A stretch of 64,000 nucleotides of DNA from Bog-473 sp963719485 (GTDB lineage: Bacteria; Actinomycetota; Acidimicrobiia; Acidimicrobiales; RAAP-2). The notes beneath the pieces were generated by a model. It searched no databases, was not told the origin of the DNA, and saw only the letters and a list, made by a program, of their open reading frames with translations. The stretch lies in contig OY970387.1 in the NCBI GenBank assembly GCA_963719485.1, positions 1,054,001 through 1,118,000 on the forward strand, given 5' to 3'. Every line of letters begins with the position of its first letter. Within the stretch, counting starts at the first letter, position 1. This document shows, one piece after another, positions 54,641 through 63,903 of this stretch. The translations under genes and the position numbers were made by a program.

Positions 54641-56572
54641 CTATCCCTCGGCGGCGGCGGTGGAGCCGGGAAGGGTTCCGGTCGTCGTCGGTGCAAGCCC
54701 TCGCTGTTGGGCCATCACGGCTGCTTCGACAACCTGGAGGTCCGAAGGATCGATGGCCAAGGGCCCACCGGCAACGGGAACCTGCCAGACGTGCGTCATC
54801 ATCGGAGTCGATCCGTAGTGATACGTGCCCGGCGGGCACGGCGTGAAACCGTCGATCAGGTGTGTCACCGCTGACGTACAGAGGTTGGTGTGTGCATGCC
54901 ATTGGACCAGGCAGCCATACGGCATCGGACCGCTCCCAGGGCCGGGCATCAGATACATCGCAGCCACCAGCACGGGGCCGTACGGCGTGGTCGCGTACAC
55001 CAAGGAGTCGACGGTGTTCGGACTCATGAGGTCCTTCATGTTCATGTAGGACGGGTTGAGATAGTGGACGACGGGATAATTGGGATTCGTGATGGGAAAG
55101 TAGCCGGCAGCCTTTGCCACGCTCAGGTCCTTGTACTTGGCAACCGCAGCCGACGTTGCCTGCACGTACTCCGTCGCTCCCAATACCTGATCCGAAGTCG
55201 GGTTCGTTGCACAGTTCGGGGTTTGCATCTTGTGACCCTGATCCGTTTCAGCGGAAACGGTTGTCAGGTCCGCCACCTCGGAGGGAGGCAACGGAGGGCC
55301 GGTGTACTTCCAGTGTGGATCGGTCACGCCGAGACCAGCCATGCCCGCCATGTTCATAGGGGCCGCGTGACCGCTCTTGGTCGAATGCTTCTTCGCGGGT
55401 GACGTCGACATCCCCGTCATGCCCGAGCCCGAACCCGACATGCCCGACATCGACGAACTCGACGAACTCGAGGATGTCGACGCCGCGGCAGAGGCCGATG
55501 CAGCCGCTGTGGCCGGGACGATCGCCACCGCTGACGGGATCAGAATGATGGCCAACACCGAGCTGAGGGCGCCCAACGGATTCGTCGCCAGGAACTGGGC
55601 CGCCAGCGTCGGCTCGTCCGCGCGTTCGGGCACCATTGGCAAAACCGAGAGCCCGATCAACGCGAGCAGAGGCCCGTTGCTCGGGTCCGTCCCGCCAAAG
55701 GTAAGCAGCGCGCCCAATCCCTCTCCGGTGACCCAGTAGAGCATCGCCAGAGCGATTCCGAGCCCGATGTAGAGCTGAGGTCGTTTCGAGACGAGCGGAC
55801 CGAGGCCGATGACCATGGACAATGCGGCGAGAACCACGGCCACCCCGAGGCCGGCACCGGCGAAGGCATGACCGAACGAGTTGAGAAAATGGGCATACCA
55901 CCCGGGTTCGCCGTTCGCCGTGTCCGCCATCTGGTTGGTGACGGCGTTGCCCGTGCGGTTGAACGGGAAGAGCCAGATGATCGCTTCGAAGATCCAGATG
56001 CCCGCCCAGACCAGCAGAGCACCGGTTCCGCCGAAAACGCCGCCGGCCGCCGCGGAGGATTGCGGCCCGGTGCGGACGCGGCTGGTCTCCTGATCGGACT
56101 TCGGCCAAACCAGCAGGCCGAGAAGGATGTAGAAGCACACCGCACCGGGAGCACCCTGCAAAGGGGAGGTGTGCCCGGTAAGGACCATGCCGAAGCCTTC
56201 GCCGAAGAGATAGACCCCGATGCCCCAGATGAAGGAAGCCACGAGGGCGGGCTTGACGGAACGGCGGAAGAGCAATCCCACGCCGATGGCGATTTCGACA
56301 AGGCCGAAGACTGCGACCCACGTGGTGGCCCCGTGGGAGAGAAAGTTGGCCGTGTGACCGATCGTGGAGCCGATCAGACTCGGCTGTCCTGCCGCCATCG
56401 GACTGATGAGATCGGGGACGAAGGAGGGCTTGAGGAGATTGGGCTGGAATTTCAGGAGCCCGTCGAGGATCCAGAGCGCACCGAGAGCACATTGCAGCGT
56501 GCGTCGATTGACGTGCAGCGCTGCGGCAACGGTGCGCTTGGGTGTCGCGGTTGAGTGAGGAGACGACACCAT
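54641..56572 (-). CDS. DoxX-like multi-helix membrane protein with Ser/Met-rich linker and exported C-terminal domain
   Basis: 643 residues from the ATG at 56572, which has AAGGAG as RBS; an ATG at 56611 lacks one. The N-terminal 370 residues hold about ten hydrophobic segments. The first part (LGALWILDGLLKFQPNLL; LVEIAIGVGLLFRRSVKPAL) is DoxX-like. A low-complexity linker follows (SSSSSSSMSGMSGSG, then several Met residues), which could bind copper. The C-terminal 220 residues look folded (YFPITNPNYPVVHYLNPSYM; GCLVQWHAHTNLC), with His and Cys residues that might bind a metal. I know no named family with this composite. Confidence 0.7.
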   Translation of the reverse strand: MVSSPHSTATPKRTVAAALHVNRRTLQCALGALWILDGLLKFQPNLLKPSFVPDLISPMAAGQPSLIGSTIGHTANFLSHGATTWVAVFGLVEIAIGVGLLFRRSVKPALVASFIWGIGVYLFGEGFGMVLTGHTSPLQGAPGAVCFYILLGLLVWPKSDQETSRVRTGPQSSAAAGGVFGGTGALLVWAGIWIFEAIIWLFPFNRTGNAVTNQMADTANGEPGWYAHFLNSFGHAFAGAGLGVAVVLAALSMVIGLGPLVSKRPQLYIGLGIALAMLYWVTGEGLGALLTFGGTDPSNGPLLALIGLSVLPMVPERADEPTLAAQFLATNPLGALSSVLAIILIPSAVAIVPATAAASASAAASTSSSSSSSSMSGMSGSGSGMTGMSTSPAKKHSTKSGHAAPMNMAGMAGLGVTDPHWKYTGPPLPPSEVADLTTVSAETDQGHKMQTPNCATNPTSDQVLGATEYVQATSAAVAKYKDLSVAKAAGYFPITNPNYPVVHYLNPSYMNMKDLMSPNTVDSLVYATTPYGPVLVAAMYLMPGPGSGPMPYGCLVQWHAHTNLCTSAVTHLIDGFTPCPPGTYHYGSTPMMTHVWQVPVAGGPLAIDPSDLQVVEAAVMAQQRGLAPTTTGTLPGSTAAAEG

Positions 56573-56706
56573 TCGGGACGCTCCTTCGGGAGTGCTTCGG
56601 CGAGCTTTCATCAGATGTTCCCCCTACGGCCCGATCCATCCGGCCGCGATGAGGACAAATATAGCGACGGGACCGATGGGAGGTTCGGCGGGTCGAGCGG
56701 GTCGCC

Positions 56707-57603
56707 TCAGGAACGCAGAAGTTGAGCTCCGGCGGGGACGGGTGCGGACGTGTCGCCGTGAAGCAGTCGTTCCAGCAACTCCACGCCGTCGACCACCCGG
56801 GGACCCGGGCGGGAGAAGTAGGCGTTGGCGTCGACGGCGAAGATCCGTCCGAGGTGTTCGGCCTCGGGACGGGCGAGGAGCGCAGGGGCCTGCGCGACAG
56901 CTCCGCCCAGGTCAAAGCCGCACGGCATGAAGATGGTGATGTCGACCTGTTCGCCCGAGATCTCATCCCAGGTGAGACGGCGCGACCGCGCCCCGGCATC
57001 GGCCAACACCGCTACCCCGCCTGCTGCCTCGACCTGATCAGGCACCCAGTGTCCGGCATTGAAGGGCGGTTCTGACCACTCCAGGACGAGGACCCGGGGC
57101 CTCGCTCGTCCCGCGACGCGTCGCCGCACCGCATCGACGCGCGCTCGCAAACCCTCCATGACCGCGTCCGCCTTCTCTCCGGTGCCGGTGGCGGCGCCCA
57201 CCAGGCCGACGCAGTCGATCACTTCATGGAGCCGACCGGGGTCGAGCGAGACCACCTCGGCGTGACACCCGATGACGCCGAGCGCCTCCTCGACGGCACC
57301 GGACGGCACGGCGCACACTTGGCACAGGTCCTGAGCGAGGATCAGGTCGGGGTCGATTTCCCGTATTCGAGCGTCGTCAAGTGTGTAGATGGACTCACCC
57401 GCCGCCACCCGCGCGCTGACCGCAGCGTCGATCTCCTGCGCGCTCAGCGAGCCATCGGTGGGCAGGGCCGTCCCCGACACGATCGGAACGGACCGGGCGA
57501 GTTCCGGGTAGTCGCATTCGAAGCTCACGCCACGGAGGTGGTCGCCGAGATTCAGCGCATAGACGATCTCCGTGGCCGACGGCAGCAGCGAGACGATCTT
57601 CAC
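56707..57603 (-). CDS. Cobalamin-binding protein of the BtuF type
   Basis: 298 residues from a GTG overlapping the preceding stop (GTGA). It is a helical-backbone metal-receptor fold: VSLLPSATEIVYALNLGDHL, then GVSFECDYPE, DPDLILAQDLCQVCAVPSGA and PRVLVLEWSEPPFNAGHWVP. It lacks a signal peptide and lipobox, as do many actinobacterial versions next to cob genes, so it may act in the cytosol or be exported in an atypical way. It is the last gene of the cobalamin operon, which supports a role in corrinoid uptake or salvage. Confidence 0.85.
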   Translation of the reverse strand: MKIVSLLPSATEIVYALNLGDHLRGVSFECDYPELARSVPIVSGTALPTDGSLSAQEIDAAVSARVAAGESIYTLDDARIREIDPDLILAQDLCQVCAVPSGAVEEALGVIGCHAEVVSLDPGRLHEVIDCVGLVGAATGTGEKADAVMEGLRARVDAVRRRVAGRARPRVLVLEWSEPPFNAGHWVPDQVEAAGGVAVLADAGARSRRLTWDEISGEQVDITIFMPCGFDLGGAVAQAPALLARPEAEHLGRIFAVDANAYFSRPGPRVVDGVELLERLLHGDTSAPVPAGAQLLRS

Positions 57604-59333
57604 CGGTCGACCCGCCCGACGCCCTGGCGGGCGGTCGCCGCGGCCAGCAACAACTGCGTGGCCAGGGTGGCGCCCACGCCTTCCCCGGCCCGGAGGCGGA
57701 GGGTCAGCAGCGGTTCAAGGCCGAGGTCGATCAGTACGCTCTCGTGGGCCCGTTCGCGGCTGCGCTGTCCGGCGACCAGGTGAGCCGCCACCGCTGGCTC
57801 CAACGCCACCGCAGTGGACGCCGCGACAGCGGTTGCGAGCCCGTCGAGCACCACGAGCGAGCGGGCCTCGGCGGCACCCAGCATGACACCGGCCAGCACG
57901 GCCAACTCGGGTCCTCCGAGCGCGGCCATGGCGACGAGCGGGTCAGCCAGCCGAAGGCCGTAGAGCGAGCGGGCGCGAGCGAGGGCGCTCTCGACCGCGG
58001 CCAGCTTGTGATCGAGCGTTCCCGTGTCGCCGCCGACTCCGAGCCCGACCACATCGGACGCGGACAGGTCGAGTTGGGCGGCAGCCAGGGCAGCAGCCAC
58101 GGTGGTATTGCCGATCCCGACCTCTCCCAGCGACACGATCTGACCGCCGAGGCCGAGGCCGAGGCGGCGGCCGGCGGCCACCAGGCGTGTGACATCGGCG
58201 GCGGTGAGCGCATCAGTGCCAACGAGGTCGCCGCGCCGCTCGGTGGGCCGGGCGTCGAGCGCACCGGCAACCGGCGCGCCGCGTACGCCGGCATCGACGG
58301 TGATGACGGTGGCGCCGATCGCCTGGGCGGTGGCCGCGCCGAGCGACTGGCCGGCGAGCGTTGCTTCGAGGACCTCCCGGGTGACCGCGTCCGGGTAGAC
58401 CGACACGCCGTGTCGGGTCACCGGATGATCCGCACCGACAATGACGAGCTGTGCCGTCGTGCCTGTCATGAGACCCAGCGCATCGAGCCGGTCGAGGGCG
58501 CGGTCGAGGATACCCAGCGCGCCCGGCGCGCTCAGCAACTCGTCAGCGTGGTCCCTGGCCTCGACCACCGACGACGGTGCCGGTGCCCGCAGTTTGGAGA
58601 TCGGTGGCGACGGACTGTCGGCCGGCCAGCGCTCGAAGAGCACGACATCGCTCAGCGGCTGGCGTCGCGACCATCCGGCCCGCTCGAGGCCTGGCCAGGG
58701 CGGCCGTTCGTCGGGCCAGCCCAGGCAGAGCCACCCGAGCGTCTCGACTCCCTCGGGCAGGGCAAGCAGGGCGCGGAGCTCTTCGGGACGAAAGAGCGTG
58801 ACCCACCCCATGCCGAGCCCCTCGGCCCGCGCAGCCAGCCACAGGTTCTCAATGGCGCAGGCGCAGGACCAGACGTCGGCATCGACAAAGGTCGACCGGC
58901 CGAGGACGCCACTGGCCGGCACCCGGCGGTCGCAGCACACGATGAGCCCCACCGGCGCCTCACGGATGCCCTCGAGCTGCAAGTCGAGCAACTGCTGGGC
59001 GGCTTCAGGCTCCATGCCCGCCGCCTGACGGCGGCGCTCCCGGTCGGCCATCAGCGCGGCCTGCTCGCGGGTCGCCCCCTCCTGGACGACGATGAACCGC
59101 CAGGGCTGTGAGTGCCCGACCGAGGGCGCGGCATGGCCGGCTCGGAGCACTCGTTCCAGCGTCGTGGCGTCGATCGGGTCAGGGCGGAACCGCCTGATGT
59201 CGCGTCGTCCATCGAGCACGGCGTAGAGGGCCTCGCGTGCGGGCGGTGGGAAGGCCCACCCGCTGGGATCATCCCGTCGCTGCGCAGCCGAGGTGGTATC
59301 GCCGACGAGTGGTACCGGTCGAGCCCAGCTCAT
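57600..59333 (-). CDS. BluB-CobT fusion: DMB synthase and DMB phosphoribosyltransferase
   Basis: 577 residues from an ATG overlapping the cobQ stop. Residues 1-215 are BluB, an FMN enzyme that breaks down flavin to 5,6-dimethylbenzimidazole (DMB): GRRDIRRFRPDPID, GHAAPSVGHSQPWRF, LWLAARAEGLGMGWVTLF. After a linker, residues 230-577 are CobT, which attaches ribose phosphate from nicotinate mononucleotide to DMB: GALGILDRALDRL, SLGEVGIGNTTVAAAL, and the catalytic Glu in LRAGEGVGA. The fusion makes and activates the lower ligand of B12 on one polypeptide. An upstream in-frame ATG is rejected for the coupled one. Confidence 0.93.
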   Translation of the reverse strand: MSWARPVPLVGDTTSAAQRRDDPSGWAFPPPAREALYAVLDGRRDIRRFRPDPIDATTLERVLRAGHAAPSVGHSQPWRFIVVQEGATREQAALMADRERRRQAAGMEPEAAQQLLDLQLEGIREAPVGLIVCCDRRVPASGVLGRSTFVDADVWSCACAIENLWLAARAEGLGMGWVTLFRPEELRALLALPEGVETLGWLCLGWPDERPPWPGLERAGWSRRQPLSDVVLFERWPADSPSPPISKLRAPAPSSVVEARDHADELLSAPGALGILDRALDRLDALGLMTGTTAQLVIVGADHPVTRHGVSVYPDAVTREVLEATLAGQSLGAATAQAIGATVITVDAGVRGAPVAGALDARPTERRGDLVGTDALTAADVTRLVAAGRRLGLGLGGQIVSLGEVGIGNTTVAAALAAAQLDLSASDVVGLGVGGDTGTLDHKLAAVESALARARSLYGLRLADPLVAMAALGGPELAVLAGVMLGAAEARSLVVLDGLATAVAASTAVALEPAVAAHLVAGQRSRERAHESVLIDLGLEPLLTLRLRAGEGVGATLATQLLLAAATARQGVGRVDR

Positions 59334-60820
59334 GTGGCCATCTCTAGCAGGCGGCACAGCTGGTCGAGATCGAGCTCGCGCGCCAACAGGTCAGCCATCC
59401 GGTCGATCTGCTGGTCGCGTGCCTCCCCGAAGGACAGGGTGCCGACGTGGAACTCCTTGTCCCGTCGGGCCGCCACCGCACCCAGGAACCACCCTCGAAA
59501 AGCGTCAGCCTCGAACAGCCCGTGCAAGCTGGTGGCCCAAAGACCGGCAGCCTCGTCGGCGATGCCCTCGGGCTCGGTGCCCGCTTCCGTCTCGAGGTCG
59601 AACCATGGAGGCACGAGACGTTCGAGCTGGGGACGGCCGTGGTGGATCTCGTAGCCGCCCACGGGGAGCAGGCCCATGAGGCCGCGTCGTCGCCGCGTGA
59701 CCTTGTCGACCTCGAATGTGGTCGTCACCGGGAGCCATCCGAGCCCGTCCACCAGGCCCGCGCCGGACTCCACCTCGTCGAGGATGCGCGTGCCGAGCAT
59801 CTGGTAGCCAGCGCAGATACCGAGCACCGAGGTGCCGCGGCCTCGCGCCTCGGTGACAGCGGCGGCCAACCCGCTGTCGTCCAACCAGGCCAGGTCGTCC
59901 ACCGTGCATTTGGAACCGGGGAGGATCACGAGGTCGGGGTCGCCGAGCGCCGCGCCGTGGCCGACGAATCTGATGCCCACGCCCGGCTCGATCGACAGGG
60001 CGTCGACGTCGGTGAAATTCGAGATGTGGGGAAACCGGCAGACCGCGATGTCGAGGCCGTCCTTCACCGGTGGCCGTGCGGGTCGGCCCCATCCGAGGTC
60101 CAGCGAGTCTTCGGCATCGAGGGTGAACGGCTCGACGGAGGGCAGCACGCCGAGGCACGGGATGCCGTTGCGGTGCTCGGCGTCGTCGATGGCGGGCTTG
60201 AGGACGGCCGGGTCCCCGCGGAACTTGTTGATGACGAATCCCCTGACCCTTTCCCGGCGGGCCGGGGGCAGCAAAGCCATGGTGCCGGCCAGCGCGGCGA
60301 AGGCGCCGCCGCGCTCGATGTCACAGACCAGGATCGCCGGGATCCCGGCCGCGTCGGCCAAGCCGAGGTTCACCAAGTCGTGTTCCATGAAGTTGGGCTC
60401 GGCCGGGCTGCCGGCGCCTTCCAGAATGACCACGTCGAAGCGTCCACGCAGGGCGGCCAGGGCCGAGAGCACCACGCTCTGCAGCGACTGCTTGGTCGCT
60501 TGAAAACCTTGGGCATCGTCGCAGCCGACCGGCCTCCCCATGACGATCACCTGACTGGAGCGCTCGCCGGTGGGCTTGAGCAGCACCGGGTTCATGGCGG
60601 CCTCGGGTGCCACGCAGGCCGCCACAGCCTGCACGCCCTGGGAGCGGCCGATCTCTTCGCCCGCATCGGTGACCCAGGAATTGAGCGCCATGTTCTGACC
60701 CTTGAAGGGAGCGACGACGACGCCGCGACGTGCGAACAGCCGGCACAACCCGGTCACCACCTGGGACTTACCGACGTCGCTCGCCGTCCCGCACACCATG
60801 AGCGCGCCGGAGAGGGTCAT
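59330..60820 (-). CDS. cobQ: Cobyric acid synthase CobQ
   Basis: 496 residues. An N-terminal P-loop-like domain (MVCGTASDVGKSQVVTGL), EGAGSPAEPNFMEHDLVNLG and NKFRGDP precede a class I glutamine amidotransferase domain with the nucleophile Cys in SVLGICAGYQMLGTRI and the His in SLHGLFE. CobQ amidates four carboxyl groups of adenosylcobyrinic acid a,c-diamide. Its start overlaps the preceding gene (ATGA) and its stop overlaps bluB-cobT. Confidence 0.96.
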   Translation of the reverse strand: MTLSGALMVCGTASDVGKSQVVTGLCRLFARRGVVVAPFKGQNMALNSWVTDAGEEIGRSQGVQAVAACVAPEAAMNPVLLKPTGERSSQVIVMGRPVGCDDAQGFQATKQSLQSVVLSALAALRGRFDVVILEGAGSPAEPNFMEHDLVNLGLADAAGIPAILVCDIERGGAFAALAGTMALLPPARRERVRGFVINKFRGDPAVLKPAIDDAEHRNGIPCLGVLPSVEPFTLDAEDSLDLGWGRPARPPVKDGLDIAVCRFPHISNFTDVDALSIEPGVGIRFVGHGAALGDPDLVILPGSKCTVDDLAWLDDSGLAAAVTEARGRGTSVLGICAGYQMLGTRILDEVESGAGLVDGLGWLPVTTTFEVDKVTRRRRGLMGLLPVGGYEIHHGRPQLERLVPPWFDLETEAGTEPEGIADEAAGLWATSLHGLFEADAFRGWFLGAVAARRDKEFHVGTLSFGEARDQQIDRMADLLARELDLDQLCRLLEMAT

Positions 60821-61758
60821 CGCGGTCCGTTCTCGCCGTGGCCGGGAGTGCCGTCGAGGTCGATGTGGCGGAGCGTCGCGGCCAACCGGTCCAGCCCGTG
60901 CGCTGACGGCACAGCCACCCGGGCAAGACCGGGGAGGCCGAAGCTCGAGCAGTCGCGGACCACCACGCCGAACGGCGCCAGCAGCGCGCGCAGGGCCGGG
61001 TGCTCGACCAGGAGCCAGTTGGCGTCCGACGGCCGGGCCACCAGCCCGTGCGAGGCGAGCTCGGCGCGCAGCTGGGACCGCAGTTCGGCCACCGCGGTCG
61101 ACCAGGCGGGGAGGTCAGCCACGTCGAGCAGCTCGGGCAGGGCGGCCAGGGCCAACCCGTTGACGGACCAGAGCGGTTGGCGCCGCCGGCAGCGCGTCAC
61201 CAGCGCCGGATCGGCCAGCAGGTAGCCGAGGCGCAGACCCGGGCAGGCGAAGAGCTTGGTGAGCGATCCCACGACCGGCGTGCTGGGGTCGCCCCTCGTC
61301 CAGCAACCGGTGGCCAGCGGGAAGAAGGCTTCGTCCCAGACGTCGGCCGTCTCGGCCTGCCCGGCCAGCAACCCGCTCGGGTTGTGCGGATTGGAGCGCC
61401 AGCGCGGACCGGTGCCGCGGGGGTGGAGCGCGAACTCGGGCTCGATCACCGATCCGCCGAGCTCCGACGCCACCAGCGCGATCGCCTCTGCCCCACCGTT
61501 GGTCAGCAACAGCCGGTCGGGGTCGACCCCCATAAGCGTCGCCAACAGACGCGTGGCTCCGTCCGGGTCGGGGTACCGGCGCAGGGCATCGAGATGTCGG
61601 GCCACGACAAGGGCCGCATCGGGCGCGACCGGGTTGAGCGACAGGGAGAGGTCGAGCACCCGCCCGGGATCGAGGCCCAGGGCGGCGGCGACGGCCGCGC
61701 CGTCTCCTCCGTGCGGCCCGGCGTCGGGCAGCCGGGAAGGGCGTGTCGGGGACGTCAT
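60817..61758 (-). CDS. PLP-dependent threonine-phosphate decarboxylase-like protein (CobC/CobD)
   Basis: 313 residues from the ATG at 61758, coupled to the preceding stop. A class I/II aminotransferase fold: LDLSLSLNPVAP, RRYPDPDGATRLLATLMG, LLLTNGGAEAIALVA, PHNPSGLLAG, the PLP lysine in VGSLTKLFACPGLRLGYLL, and the Arg in LARVAVPS. In cobalamin operons such proteins make (R)-1-amino-2-propanol phosphate for the nucleotide loop. It is shorter than the 360-residue standard. Confusion with histidinol-phosphate aminotransferase is possible on sequence alone; context decides. Confidence 0.85.
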   Translation of the reverse strand: MTSPTRPSRLPDAGPHGGDGAAVAAALGLDPGRVLDLSLSLNPVAPDAALVVARHLDALRRYPDPDGATRLLATLMGVDPDRLLLTNGGAEAIALVASELGGSVIEPEFALHPRGTGPRWRSNPHNPSGLLAGQAETADVWDEAFFPLATGCWTRGDPSTPVVGSLTKLFACPGLRLGYLLADPALVTRCRRRQPLWSVNGLALAALPELLDVADLPAWSTAVAELRSQLRAELASHGLVARPSDANWLLVEHPALRALLAPFGVVVRDCSSFGLPGLARVAVPSAHGLDRLAATLRHIDLDGTPGHGENGPR

Positions 61759-62669
61759 CGGGGTCGCCGCAGCCATTGGCACGCGCCCACGGCCGCCAAC
61801 CCGGCGCCGAGGCCGGCACCCACGTCGAGCGACAGGCGCACGGCCCGGGCGATGTCCCCGACCTCCGCGGCGCGCCCATGGCCGAGCGGGGGCCGTAGCT
61901 CGACCTGGTCCCCGTAGCGGTTGAGGCCCCCGAGCCGGAGACCGAGGGCGGCGGCGAAGGCCGCCTCGGCCACCCCCGCGTTGGGTGATGGGTGCGCCGG
62001 CGCCTGGGTGCGGACGGCCCGCCACACCTCGCGCCCGCTTGCCGGCCGGACGACGGCCACCAGAGCCGCGGTCAACCGGGCGGGCACCCACCCTGCGGCG
62101 TCATCGAGCCGAGCACTCGCCCAGCCGTAGGCGCTGTACCGGGGCGAGCGGTGTCCCACCATGGAGTCGAGGGTGTTCACCGCCCGGTAGCCCAGGGCAC
62201 CGGGTGCCCCGGCCACCGCGGCCCACCACGCCGGTGCCACCACCGCGTCCACGGTGTTCTCCGCCACCGACTCGACCACCGCCCGCACGATCTCCTTCTC
62301 GCTCAGACCGGCCGGATCGCGGCCGACCAGCGCGGGGAGCAGCCGGCGAGCGCCCTCCAGATCGCCGACCTCGAGTGCCTGACCGACGGCCAGCGCGGCG
62401 GCGGCCAGCGACCGGCCCGCCACGGCCAGGCAGGTGGCGACCCCGGTCGATCCGAGGGTGCGTCCCGCGGCCATGCCGACCGCGGTACCGAGCCCGGCGT
62501 GCGCAACGCCGGCGCATCGCGTGTCGGCATACAGCTCGTGCTCGACCCCTGACATCATCCGGCCGAACAGCGCGACAGGGTGCACTGCGGTCGGTGGCTC
62601 CGGCAGCAACCGGTCGGCCAGCAGCCCCACGGCGGCCGCGAGCACTCGGGGTGGTCGCCTCCGGGTCAT
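61755..62669 (-). CDS. Adenosylcobinamide-phosphate synthase CbiB/CobD
   Basis: 304 residues from an ATG overlapping the cobS stop. Membrane protein with the family's markers: GLLADRLLPEPPTAVHPVALFG at the start (shown as LLPEPPTAVHPVALFG), VESVAENTVDAVVAPAWWAA, and NTLDSMVGHRSPRYSAYGWA. It joins cobyric acid with aminopropanol phosphate at the membrane. The bacterial gene is called cbiB or cobD, so I leave the symbol open. Confidence 0.93.
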   Translation of the reverse strand: MTRRRPPRVLAAAVGLLADRLLPEPPTAVHPVALFGRMMSGVEHELYADTRCAGVAHAGLGTAVGMAAGRTLGSTGVATCLAVAGRSLAAAALAVGQALEVGDLEGARRLLPALVGRDPAGLSEKEIVRAVVESVAENTVDAVVAPAWWAAVAGAPGALGYRAVNTLDSMVGHRSPRYSAYGWASARLDDAAGWVPARLTAALVAVVRPASGREVWRAVRTQAPAHPSPNAGVAEAAFAAALGLRLGGLNRYGDQVELRPPLGHGRAAEVGDIARAVRLSLDVGAGLGAGLAAVGACQWLRRPR

Positions 62670-63403
62670 CGCGCCGCCAGTGCCAGGAGCCCGAGCGTCT
62701 CGCCGATGACACCGGCGGCGCCCAGGACGTCGCCGGTGTAGCCGCCGATGCGTCGCTGCGCCAGGAGGGCCACGCCGGCTACGCCGACGGCCTCGGCCCC
62801 CAGGACCACGAGCCCGCGCGACCCCGATCCCAACACGGCCAACGTCACGGCAAGGGCCAGGCCGACCAGCCCGCTCACCACGGACCGTCCCGTCCACACC
62901 GGGTCACCCGGAGCCTGTGCCGTTGGCGCCAGAAACGCCGAGACCAGGCCCCCCTCGGGACGGGCGTAGTGCAGGACCCTGGGGAGCGTGGCCATGGCGG
63001 TGCGCGAGCCGCACCACAAGGCGCCCAGCGTGAGGGGCACGGCCGCGGTGGCCGCCAAGGAACTGAACCGCAGCAGCAAGACGGCGACCAGGGCGACCGC
63101 ACCAAAGGCGCCGACCGCCGGATCGCGCAGCACCTCCAGCCGTCGCGACCGGTCCATGGGCGGCAGGAGCCCGTCAGCCGTGTCGGCCAGGCCGTCCAGG
63201 TGGAGGAACCCGGTCAAGGCGATGTCGGCCGCCACGGTCAAGCCGGCGGCCACCAGCGGCGTCCATCCCTTGGCGGCCGCCCACCACACCCCGCCCACGG
63301 CCAGTCCGATGGCGGCACCGATCACGGGGAACCAATCGAGTGTCAGCGGCGTGGGACGGCTGGTCCGCCCGAACGGGGTGAGAAAGGCCAGGGCACCGCG
63401 CAT
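62666..63403 (-). CDS. cobS: Adenosylcobinamide-GDP ribazoletransferase CobS
   Basis: 245 residues from the ATG at 63403, overlapping the cobU stop (TGATG). Markers: GALAFLTPFGR at the start, FLHLDGLADTADGLLPPMDR with the metal-binding Asp residues, RLEVLRDPAVGAFGAVALV, and several membrane helices. It joins adenosylcobinamide-GDP and ribazole to give cobalamin at the membrane. The open frame extends 333 bp further upstream but overlaps cobU. Confidence 0.95.
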   Translation of the reverse strand: MRGALAFLTPFGRTSRPTPLTLDWFPVIGAAIGLAVGGVWWAAAKGWTPLVAAGLTVAADIALTGFLHLDGLADTADGLLPPMDRSRRLEVLRDPAVGAFGAVALVAVLLLRFSSLAATAAVPLTLGALWCGSRTAMATLPRVLHYARPEGGLVSAFLAPTAQAPGDPVWTGRSVVSGLVGLALAVTLAVLGSGSRGLVVLGAEAVGVAGVALLAQRRIGGYTGDVLGAAGVIGETLGLLALAAR

Positions 63404-63903
63404 CAGTCGACCGGTACCGGGCCGAGGGGCAGCACGCGTCCGGCCACGACCAGCAGGGTCCGATCGGCCACCGCGGCGACGGCCTGGTTCACCAGGCCGA
63501 GGGCATCGCGGAAGCGCAACCCCGACGCTGACGACGGGTGGACGCCGAGTCCCACCTCGTCGGAGACGAGCACGGTGTCGCCCTGGCGCCGGACCAGGAC
63601 CGCGCACAAGGTGTCCACGTCGACGTCCATGTGGGGCTGGCTCGCCACCCAGGGCCCGAGGGAGTCGACCAACACCGTGCCGACAAGGGTGCCCAATGTG
63701 TGCACCAGGTCGGCGCCGACTTCGACCGTCGACCATCCGGCGGGCCGACGGGCGCGGTGCGCTGCCACCCGCACCTGCAGCTCGACGTCGTCACCCACGG
63801 CCAAGGTGGCCACATAGGTCACCGGGGCCGCATGGCGCGCCGTCAGTTCCTCGGCGACCGACGACTTCCCCGAGCGGGTCCCTCCCAGGACCAAGGTGAT
63901 CAC
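63403..63903 (-). CDS. cobU: Adenosylcobinamide kinase / guanylyltransferase CobU
   Basis: 166 residues from a GTG overlapping the upstream stop (GTGA). The P-loop is LVLGGTRSGKSSVAEEL, followed by VTYVATLAVGDD, a His in RVAAHRARRPAGW and VSDEVGLGVHP. It phosphorylates adenosylcobinamide and transfers GMP to it. An ATG at 63936 would add 11 residues inside the upstream gene, so I reject it. Confidence 0.94.
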   Translation of the reverse strand: MITLVLGGTRSGKSSVAEELTARHAAPVTYVATLAVGDDVELQVRVAAHRARRPAGWSTVEVGADLVHTLGTLVGTVLVDSLGPWVASQPHMDVDVDTLCAVLVRRQGDTVLVSDEVGLGVHPSSASGLRFRDALGLVNQAVAAVADRTLLVVAGRVLPLGPVPVD

